Source: Armillaria gallica
Taxonomy: Eukaryota > Basidiomycota > Agaricomycetes > Agaricales > Physalacriaceae
Reading direction: 5' to 3'
NCBI GenBank assembly: GCA_037576215.1
Contig: JBANDB010000016.1
Coordinates: forward strand, 1,612,001 to 1,676,000
DNA: 64,000 nt
The notes beneath the pieces were generated by a model, which ran no database searches, had not been told where the DNA came from, and saw only the letters and a program-made list of their open reading frames with translations. Below are positions 56,453 to 64,000 of this stretch, piece by piece. Every line of letters begins with the position of its first letter. Within the stretch, counting starts at the first letter, position 1. The position numbers were made by a program, and so were the translations under genes.

Positions 56453-57311
56453 CACCCCCAAACGGCGAATCACTTGGGACCAGTGAAAAGGGGTTTACTT
56501 GTCACAAGTAATGCATTTCCATTTTTTCACTGTTCAACCACTTGCCTGAAATACCCCGCAAGATACTTCTGACAAATATTCACTTCACTTCCCATCACTG
56601 TTAGCATTCTAGATCGTAGAAATGCCATCGGGCCGACGGACTTCCTTCAAGTTCCGCCCTTCGACAGATGACAAGTTCAACCACAACCACGACATTCTTC
56701 GACGACTCTTCCATTCAGCTGCGTACGATCCTGCTCAGAGCCTCAAGGTGCATTCCAGTCTTTGCATGAACTTTTCTTAGCCGACACCGCAGCTCCTACT
56801 TGCGCTGCACCCCCTCTGAAGAAGACAGCAAAACTCCTTTTCGACAGGGCACACCTTGTCTCTGTTATCGATTGGCTATTCTCCAATAGTTTGAAGTAGG
56901 TATTCATATTTATCACACTCATATAGCCTATATATAAGAAAGGGATGGATGGCAGATGGCAAAAGCTCCATGGGACAGATCAGAGGGGGATGGGATGGCG
57001 TCGACTTGCCTCACGCAGTAGGGCCCAGGTAGTAATGGCGGCGATATGGATGTACACGTACAGTAATATTCATTGAGCAATATATCTTCTAAACAACCGT
57101 AATTTCTGTGGCTAAAATAGAAAATACCGCGAAAATTGTTCCCTCACAGCGGTAAAACTGACCCCGTTTATTTGGAATCAAGGCATTGCCTGACAATAAC
57201 GGTGACTCTGCATGGCAATGATTTGTCAGGTACTGCGAGCAAGTGAACCTGTCACTTGGAATTTGAGATACTTCCAATCACTGTGAGCAAGTGATTCGCC
57301 GTTTGGCAGTG
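56453..57311. mobile_element. 859-bp inverted-repeat element (TA target)
   Basis: The ends are inverted: CACCCCC or CACTGCC followed by AAACGGCGAATCACTTG on both sides, 24 bp with two mismatches. TA duplicates flank it (56451-56452 and 57312-57313). The empty site in unit 2 has a single TA at the matching place. It lies three bases from the 7-bp duplication of the preceding element. The interior includes a short open frame (MPSGRRTSFKFRPSTDDKFN, 56622 on) with an intron-like break and no transposase motif, perhaps captured sequence. Subterminal GAGCAAGTGA repeats occur near the right end. Confidence 0.9.
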
Positions 57312-57393
57312 TAAGCGCTCTGGTCACGAGGCATCAAAAACGGCACGAGCCTTCTATGCCTTTCTCTCTAATTTTCACACGCATCTGCTATCA

Positions 57394-58391
57394 ATGGCCA
57401 CCAAACCTACGATAACCATCGCCGACACCCCCTTCAACGATCCCGCCGATAGCGTCGATTTAGTAATCCGCACAGCCGACAACGTCGACTTCTTCGTCCT
57501 CAGTGGACTACTATCGCTGAAATCCCCGTCGTCATTCTTCCGTCACGTTCTGAAGAGCAGTCAGCACACGGAGGAAAGGGATGGCTTTCCTGTCCTCGAA
57601 GTCCAGGAAGACAGCGACACCTTCCGCACTATTCTACTCCTCTGCTACCCAGATGTCGGTCCCCAGATCAAGAGCGTTGATCAGATCGTAGCCGTGAAGA
57701 AAGCACTGGATAAATACTGCATGGATCATACACTAGAGAAGTTCGTCCAGACGGTGACCGTATCGCCTCTAATGAAAGAGGAGGCGCTGCGGATCTTTAC
57801 TCTTGCGCTTGTCAATGGATGGAGGGTATTGGGTGAGGCAGCGGCTAAGAGCGCACTTACCATTCCCCTCGATGATCCAGAAGCAGAGCTTGAGGATCTG
57901 TGTTCTATCAATGCCCTGCAATACGTTCGTCTTCGAAATTATCACAGAAAGTGTAGGCTAGCCGCAGAGGACCTATTAAATCCAGGCCTAAGGCCCTGGC
58001 TAACAGGTAACCAAACCGAGTTGTTGTTCCTCCACGACTGGCCTACGTGTCGATGGTGCGGAACGTCTTTGAAATATACCCACGTAGTAGGGTTCTACAT
58101 ACATCCTTGGATCGACGATTATTTTGCCGCAGTGAAGACCGAAATGCGACGACGACCTCACCCAGAATTCGCCTTGGATGACGTTATCATTGCCAATGCA
58201 GTCACCAAGAGTGTCTCCCAGTGCTACCGTGAAGAATGGAAGAAGATTGCTACTAGCCAGGTTCGTTTATGCGGGAAATTGTTAAAGGAGGAAATCGATA
58301 AACAGATCTCGCAGGTGAGTAGAGCGATGCCCGTACCGCGTCTCATCTGAACCTGCCATAGGTACCTTTGAACATTGACTGGACGAAGTAA
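57394..58391 (+). CDS. BTB/POZ domain protein, unit 1
   Basis: Exon 1 57394-58314 and exon 2 58362-58391, with a 47-bp GTGAGT...CATAG intron in phase 0, give 316 residues ending VPLNIDWTK. Residues about 18-120 form a BTB fold: DSVDLVIRTADNVDFFVLSG, then LLSLKSPSSFFRHVLKSSQH and FPVLEVQEDSDTFRTILLLC. BTB domains dimerise and often link Cullin-3 ligases to targets. The C-terminal half is helical with a CRWCG pair. The family is greatly expanded in Agaricomycetes, where most members have no known role. The sequence AATTTTCACACGCATCTGCT precedes the ATG. The intron structure is conserved in unit 2, and unlike that copy this one has no lesion. Confidence 0.85.
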
Positions 58392-59248
58392 GGAGTCGGG
58401 TGGACGATAGGGTCACTCTGAATGATCAGGAAAAGAACCAAGTTACGGTATTATTTGTCGCCAAGTATCGCAGTTGACATTCTATCGATGATCCGCCGAG
58501 AGGCTGTAGTGTAGTACCCACGCAAATGAACCATTCCTCGAGAACCTACCTGTCGTGCGTGCCACGGAGTCGAACCCGCCAGTTTTGATCCTGAAACCGA
58601 GGGATTGAACATTATTGGACAACCATCGAATGCAGCCGTCGAATTCTATTCCTTCCGACTCCAGAGATAGACGCGGTCGAGGTTAGATTTCTATACCCAC
58701 CGAGTGTGAGTATAAACATCTTAGACGTGCCCACATAGGAATCATGTCACGGTTCAACTCCACCGGGTAGAGTAAGAGCCTAAACCGCGCTCCACTGAGC
58801 TGACGTCTCTTCCACCACCGCGATTAACTTTTCCTTGCGAAGGAGGGCGTCATGGCAAGGAGTAACTGTGGCTGTGCCGTTAGCTCTTCCCGAAGTCTTC
58901 CGGCCTAAGTTAGTCCTGAAAATTTCTTTGGGACTTTACCTTCTTCTGACGTTGTTCCTTATCTTGCGCCGCCAGAAGAAAGAGCCACGAACAACACGTG
59001 TAGGAAAACCTGTTATCGATCTTTCCCATTTTCCCATTCCCATATGTCTGATTGTCCTCCAACTGGTTGTCTCGCTCGACGTACTAAGTGCTGTCAATCT
59101 CTTCGGGGGTCGGTACGCGTATCTCCTCTCGCAACTGTAACGGAACCGCTTAGTATCTAATCACCGGTCGATTCGTGAAATGAAAAGTGTATCAAACGTT
59201 CGTGATTCTTCATCATCATCATTTTTTATTGGATCGTCAAACTTTCAT
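58392..59248. other. Conserved downstream part of unit 1
   Basis: Shared with unit 2 at 61479-62503. A frame at 58835-59140 encodes a hydrophobic helix with basic end (LVLKISLGLYLLLTLFLILR, RQKKEPRTTR). The same helix is in unit 2, but the frames diverge after PIPIC through small indels, so it is probably not under protein-level constraint. A tRNA-like piece was considered and rejected. Confidence 0.4.
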
Positions 59249-59460
59249 GGCCTGTGCTTGTTTCTGTGGAGTTCAAGCTTGCTCTTGTTCGGACACTTCA
59301 CAGGACAGCCGGGGCAGACAATGAGGAAGAGGGTTTCCTGGAGAAGGTGGAAGAACAGCAGAGAGGTGGCAGGCTTTGGGCAGGCTGGACGTGCCGGGCT
59401 TTTAAAGGTTCCCAAGCGAAAGCCGAATCGGGTTTGCTTCCTTGTAAGCCAAATGTGTAA
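59249..59460 (-). pseudogene. Orphan copy of the C2H2 zinc-finger exon
   Basis: The minus strand encodes CPGCPVKCPNKSKLELHRNK plus H, the same finger as at 54.7 kb with one D-to-G change next to the first cysteine pair. The following exons were left outside the duplicated unit, so no complete gene can be made from this copy in its present place. Confidence 0.7.
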
Positions 59461-60464
59461 TGGGTGGCGGTCAATTCACATGAGGGTTATGAAATTCACA
59501 GGAATTACTAACCAATACATAGAAATAGCTTTCATGGAATATACGGTATTAGTTGACGCGAGGTTGAGGAAGGAATAAGAGCACATCGGACGTAGGCCGG
59601 GGACACTGGCAGCAATGCAGGGTATCCAGGTTTTTTTTCACGAGTCAGGCAAGCCCTGACGTGATCCATTGATCCACTAGCTACAGAAGAACCTGCGAGC
59701 TATACCCCGCTGCAATTGCTCAAAGCGAAAGTTTGATTGTGTAGCTATCATCCTTGAACATTTGTCGTGTCATAGGTATCTGGAAGTTGAAGCTAACGCC
59801 AGCAGCGAGTACGGAGGAGGGTAAGAGCAGAGCAGCCAACACTGCTGAGTACGATTTGGGAAAAACAAAGCAACGATGATCGGAGAAAGCCGTCATACCG
59901 TCCTTAGATAAGACACGTGTCGCGTACAAAACGCGATCTTACCCGTTTCTCCAAAATTTCGACCCACGCGTGTTAATTCGTGGATTCCCCCTTTTGCATT
60001 TCTATGAACGCATTTGAGTTTCTATTTGCCGATAGACTAATGTCAGCTTGGACCAATAAATTTTGACCACAGAACAGCTGGAAATTTTGGGCAAAGAATG
60101 GGGGGCAAGTACCGGCAGCTTTACTGTAATGTGGCTCCAATAAAGAATATAACGTCTGACGATGCTTATCCGGGTACCGGCCGAAAGGAGAACAACCCGA
60201 AGTGCACTTTAGCTTTGCGCCGGCGTAGCCACAGTCTGACGGTGCAGGGAGCTATATTTTTTTCGCTGCAAGAGAGTATATTCCAAAGCGTTCTCTCGAC
60301 CGAAGGTCAACTAATAAAGGGAAGAACACACGAGTTTAATAATTCCATAGTTAAAGTGCTGATTCGTCCGTGTACTTACAAGTAAGCGCTCTGGTCACGA
60401 GGCATCAAAAACGGCACGAGCCTTCTATGCCTTTCTCTCTAATCTTCACACGCATCTGCTATCA

Positions 60465-61478
60465 ATGGCCCCCAAACCCACGATGACCATCGCCGACGCC
60501 CCCTTCGACGATCCCACCGATAGCGTTGATCTAGTGATCCGCACAGCCGATAACGTCGACTTCTACGTCCTCAGCGTACTTCTGTCACTGAAATCCCCGT
60601 CGTCATTCTTTCGTCATGTTCTAAAGAACAACCAACACACGGAGGAAAGGGATGGTTTTCCTGTCCTCGAGGTCGAGGAGGACAGTGATACCTTCCGTAC
60701 TATCCTGCTCCTCTGCTACCCAAATGTCGCTCCCCAGATCAAGAGCGTTGAACAGATCGTGACCGTGAAAAAGGCACTGGACAAATACTGCTTGGGTCAT
60801 ATGCTGGAGCCGTTCGTCCAGACGGTGATCGCATCGCCTCTAATGAAAGAACAGGCACTGCAGATCTTTGCTCATGCAGTTGCTAATGGATGGGGCGCGT
60901 TGGGTAAAGCAGTCGCTAAGGGCGCGCTTGCCACTCCTTTCGATGGTCCAGAAATAGAGTTGGAGGACCTGAGTTACATCAATACCCTGCAATACATTCG
61001 TCTTCGAAATTATCACAGGAAGTGTAGACAAGCCGCACAGGACGTGTTATCAAATACGCAAGTAGCACTCTGGCTGGAAGGTAAAGTAGTCGAGCTGCTG
61101 TTCCTGAGAATCTACGACGGCAACAACCAAAAATGTCGATGGTGTGGAGAAGAGATAGGGCGGGGGATCATATCACAACGCCTCCACACACCCTTGGGTC
61201 ACCAATTATCTTACCGCGGTGAAGGCTGAAATACCACGACGACCTTACCCAGCAATCGCCTTGGATGACGCTATCATCACTGACGCAGTCACGATGAGTG
61301 TCTCCAAGTGCCCCAGTGAAGAATGGAAGAAGGTTGCTACCAGTCAGATTCGCCTATGCGGGAAGATGTTAATGGAGGAAATCGACAAACAGATCTCGCA
61401 GGTGAGTAGAGCGATGCTCACACAGCACCCCGTCTGAACCTTACATAGGTACCTTTGAACATTGACTGGACGAAGTGA
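60465..61478 (+). pseudogene. BTB/POZ domain protein, unit 2, frameshifted
   Basis: The start and BTB part parallel unit 1 (DSVDLVIRTADNVDFYVLSV, SLKSPSSFFRHVLKNNQHTE). The CRWCG pair is kept. Between about 61145 and 61190, near a GGGCGGGGG run, the frame slips and ends with TGA at about 61227. In the next frame the sequence goes on as the unit 1 protein does (HPWVTNYLTAVKAEIPRRPY to EEIDKQISQ), then the same intron (61402-61448) and VPLNIDWTK with TGA at 61478. Many differences from unit 1 keep amino-acid similarity, so the copy was probably functional until lately. A homopolymer sequencing error is the main alternative. Confidence 0.8.
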
Positions 61479-62235
61479 GGAGTCGAGTGGACGATAGGGT
61501 CACTCTGGATGATCAGGAAAAGAACCAGGTTACGGTATTATTTGTCGCCAAGTATCGCAGTTGACATTCTATCGATGATCCGCCGAGAGGCTGTAGCGTA
61601 GTCCCCACGCAAATGAACCATTCCTCGAGAACCTACCTGTCGTGCGTGCCACGGAGTTGAACCCGCCAGTTTTGATCCTGAAACCGAGGGATTGAACATT
61701 ATTGGACAAGCACCGAATGCAGCCGTCGAACTCTATTCCTTCCGACTCCCGAGATAGGCGCGGTCGAGGTTAGATTCCTATACCCACCGAGTGTAAGTAT
61801 AAACATCTTAGTAGGAATGTCACGGTTCAACTCCACCAGGTAGAGTAAGAGCCTAAACCGCGCTCCACTGATCTGACGTCTCTTCCCCCACCGCGATTAA
61901 CTTTTCCTTGCGAAGAGGGGGTCATGGCAAGGAGTACCTGTGGCTGTGCCGTTAGCTCTTCCCGAAGTCTTCCGGCCTAAGTTAGTCCTGAAAATTTCTT
62001 TGGGACTTTACCTTCTTCTGACGTTGTTCCTTATCTTGCGCCGCCAGAAGAAAGAGCCACGAACAACACGTGTAGGAAAACCTGTTATCGATCTTTCCCA
62101 TTTTCCCATTCCCATATGCGCCTGTCTGATTGTCCTTCCCACTGGTTGTCTCGCTCGACGTAAGCGCTGTCAATCTCTTCGGGGGTCGGTACGCGTATCT
62201 CCTCTCGCAACTGTAACGGAACCGCTTAGTATCTA

Positions 62236-62412
62236 CAGTCGACTCTGTAATAACCCATACCTCTATAAGGACATACACCCCCATAACCCATAGGTTTGTC
62301 CGTCTACCAAAGTACAAATTACCCTCAAATTCCTCTCTTTAAATCCATACTCCCTCATAACCCATAGCGCCGAGTGGGAACAGAGGGGTATGGGTTATTA
62401 CAGAGTCGACTG
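62236..62412. mobile_element. 177-bp MITE with TA target duplication
   Basis: Terminal inverted repeats of 26 bp match perfectly and start CAGTCGACTCTGTAATAACC. TA flanks both sides (62234-62235, 62413-62414). The matching place in unit 1 (about 59157, TATCTAATCACCGG) has a single TA and no insert. CAGTCGA-type ends and the TA target fit pogo/Fot1-like elements of the Tc1/mariner superfamily, from general knowledge of such ends. The interior has a second inner copy of CATAACCCATAG. No coding sequence. Confidence 0.92.
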
Positions 62413-62503
62413 TAATCACCGGTAGATTCGTGAAATGAAAAGTGTATCAAACGTTCGTGATTCAGCATCATCATCATTTTTTTGGGATCGTCAAACTCTC
62501 ATG

Positions 62504-63257
62504 GCCTTACTGTAAGCCGAACCCAAAACGTTTCTCGTTCCCCATTACAACACTATTAGAAAGGAAAAACGGCGATTCGGCGATGCAAGCTGACTCAACC
62601 GTTATTCAGAATCTGACGCTATTATTACCGCTTATCTCTATCTCGGTGGACTGGGCTTTCGGCCGAGACGTGGCGAGGGACCGATATCCGGTCAAGGTGG
62701 GTTTCGTGAGATCCTTGGTGTAAGAAATATACCCGCGTCCAACGCAGACGCTCGCGGATCCAGAGACGAAATGACAGGAGCAGAGTGGCGACCCACTCGT
62801 ACTACGGATCGTCGGGACCGACGTCATAGTAGCGGCTGGACCTGTCGAGACGGCACCAGGCACCGTTCTACCTGTGAAAATCCCAACAACTTGTATGTAA
62901 TCCATTCAAACAGACAATCTATTCGTGATCAGAGCCCAAGTAAGTAATGATAATATGCAGGGGTGCATGTATGGTAACGTCCGTACTATACATGCTTTTC
63001 GTGGGTGAGGGGGTATGATGTAAGTATGAGTGAGCAATTGGTAGTACAGAAAAAGGCAGTACAAATACGAGAGGAGAGGAAAAACACAAGAACCGTCCAT
63101 CCGCGCTGTGCTGCTGTTGGTGGTACAATGTCTAGCGAGAGATAATGAGGTAGTACAAACCAGCGTGAGTGGGAAGATGAATAAAGATATTGATATATGG
63201 AAGCCGTCTCGTATCGTGTATGGCGATCGGTCTTATACTGTTGGTAGCATTCACCGT
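62504..63257. other. Intergenic stretch
   Basis: No gene recognised. Short frames on both strands at 62606-63128 lack support. It forms the downstream flank of the edge gene. Confidence 0.4.
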
Positions 63258-64000
63258 CTATGCGCCTATCATCGTTTCTCCTGCTCCTCCCGCACCGCCA
63301 ACGAAGCACCACTGCTTCAAAAAGGCCTTGTACAGATCTTCCGACGAAGACAGGGGGCTAGGTGGTTTTGTTCCCACTCGCGGCGTGGGTATAGGTGGGG
63401 GCGATCGTGTTGCCGGAGGAGAGGATGGAGAAACGACTGGTAATGCCAGCGGTTTCGGGGTTAGCGGCGGTGACGGTGACCGCGACCTTGGCTTGCGTTC
63501 AGGCTCGATGGCGTCTGAATTGAGCATCGAGAAGGGAACTGGGAGACTCGCCGGCTCAACATACACGGGTACTTCCTCCAATGCATTGATCCGCTCCTCG
63601 ATAGGAGAGTCCAACGGGGAGCTGCTGCCTCTCGATAGAGCAGGCGTCACATCTCCATCCCCATCAGAATGCACTGGGGAACTCGAACCTGTTTGCGGCT
63701 TGTGAGAACCCCAAAACCAGAACACTCCGGCGCCCTCTGCTTTCTCTGTAGTAGGACTCATTTGGGTAGGGACAGCATTGGGCTTGGCATAGTTGGCAAG
63801 CTTGAAGCCTTTCAGACGATGCTGGAGCGTCGCCTCTGATTGTGCACGGTTATGTTGAGGGGGAGGGAGCGGAACGGTCGACAAAGGAGGTGACAGGGGT
63901 GACAAGGAAGGTGACAAGGTGGGTGTCGAGGTGGTAGAAGATGGCGGACTCGTAGATGAGGAAGTAGCAATCGTTGGGAACGGAACGGAACTCTCGGGAG
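63258..64000 (-). CDS. Serine/proline-rich protein, 5' end beyond the window
   Basis: The minus-strand frame is open from the window edge to a stop at 63258, so at least about 245 C-terminal residues are seen. It starts in a serine/threonine/proline tract, then LKGFKLANYAKPNAVPTQMS, GAGVFWFWGSHKPQTGSSSP and LDSPIEERINALEEVPVYVE. PRSRSPSPPLTPKPLALPVV and PSPLSSSEDLYKAFLKQWCF follow, and it ends GGAGGAGETMIGA. No catalytic motif is visible. The composition suggests a disordered regulatory or scaffold segment with phosphorylatable SP sites. The conserved-looking KGFKLANYAK and LYKAFLKQW stretches are the best handles for identification. Strong codon-level order and length make it a real gene. 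Confidence 0.7.
   Translation of the reverse strand, partial: PESSVPFPTIATSSSTSPPSSTTSTPTLSPSLSPLSPPLSTVPLPPPQHNRAQSEATLQHRLKGFKLANYAKPNAVPTQMSPTTEKAEGAGVFWFWGSHKPQTGSSSPVHSDGDGDVTPALSRGSSSPLDSPIEERINALEEVPVYVEPASLPVPFSMLNSDAIEPERKPRSRSPSPPLTPKPLALPVVSPSSPPATRSPPPIPTPRVGTKPPSPLSSSEDLYKAFLKQWCFVGGAGGAGETMIGA

Larger units (their letters stand above)
54711..59248 (+). repeat. Tandem duplication unit 1 (with two insertions)
   Basis: Direct repeat with 59249-62503. The unit begins TGCTTGTTTCTGTGGAGTTC and ends TTTCATGGCC, where unit 2 starts at once. Without the two inserted elements it is about 3.06 kb, close to unit 2 without its insertion. Order within the unit: zinc-finger exon, a decayed secreted-protein-like piece, the GTAAGCGCTC junction, the BTB gene, and conserved downstream DNA with a hydrophobic frame. 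Similarity is high (roughly 90 percent or more by eye). Confidence 0.9.
59249..62503 (+). repeat. Tandem duplication unit 2 (with one insertion)
   Basis: Begins exactly where unit 1 ends and closes with TCTCATGGCCT. Contains a zinc-finger exon copy, the empty site for the two elements of unit 1, a frameshifted BTB gene and the 177-bp element. 3255 bp in total, about 3076 bp without the insertion. Confidence 0.9.

Noticed and set aside
58561..58610. Second tRNA-like piece with GGTTCGACTCC on the minus strand
   Set aside because: The T-stem does not pair beyond two bases and there is no D-arm or acceptor stem.
58748..58806. tRNA-like sequence in the BTB unit (also 61819-61877)
   Set aside because: One strand shows a D-arm-like AGCTCAGTGGAGCGC, but the T-arm-like GGTTCAACTCC is on the other strand, and the anticodon stem does not pair. 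No consistent cloverleaf.
58835..59140. Small membrane protein after the BTB gene
   Set aside because: The hydrophobic helix is shared by unit 2, but the frames diverge through indels right after it, arguing against coding constraint.

Overview
The window looks like a transposon-rich accessory region from a mushroom-forming basidiomycete (Agaricomycetes). The reasons are short GT-AG introns of about 45-65 bp, an intron-containing Plavaka (CACTA-type) transposase, agaric-style F-box and BTB genes, and decayed RecQ-like helicase, SPT5-like and LINE reverse-transcriptase pieces. No rRNA, convincing tRNA or CRISPR array was seen. All family names come from reading motifs by eye; no search was run.

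Layout. 1-5 kb: decayed tandem repeats and a broken minus-strand gene. 5.4-6.5 kb: an intact two-exon gene with a coiled-coil tail. 7.9-9.2 kb: an ABCA-type nucleotide-binding domain without its membrane domains. 9.7-12.8 kb: an internally repeated fragment, a GGATCC-containing repeat field and a 574-bp terminal-inverted-repeat element. 15.1-17.3 kb: two likely intact convergent genes of unknown function. 20.2-32.7 kb: a large inverted repeat, with near-identical 4.1-kb arms around a 4.3-kb spacer. Each arm carries an F-box gene and an acidic-protein gene; the spacer carries a proline-rich gene and an SPT5-like remnant. 35.5-42.2 kb: helicase, glycoside-hydrolase-43 and reverse-transcriptase remnants. 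46.4-51.7 kb: a Plavaka element with its transposase and a divergent second gene; the transposase is interrupted by a 443-bp inverted-repeat element. 54.0-62.5 kb: a C2H2 zinc-finger gene and a 3.06-kb tandem duplication carrying a BTB gene. 63.3 kb to the edge: a serine/proline-rich gene that runs off the window.

How it fits together. Few single-copy functions are recognisable; the main theme is duplication and insertion. The two tandem BTB units are natural controls for each other, since each keeps the empty site of insertions carried by the other. This lets three elements be delimited to the base with their target-site duplications (7 bp, TA and TA). The Plavaka insertion can be delimited the same way from the coding frame. 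The F-box twins in the inverted repeat are each broken in a different place by small indels, mostly in homopolymers, so either both are decaying or the assembly has residual errors.
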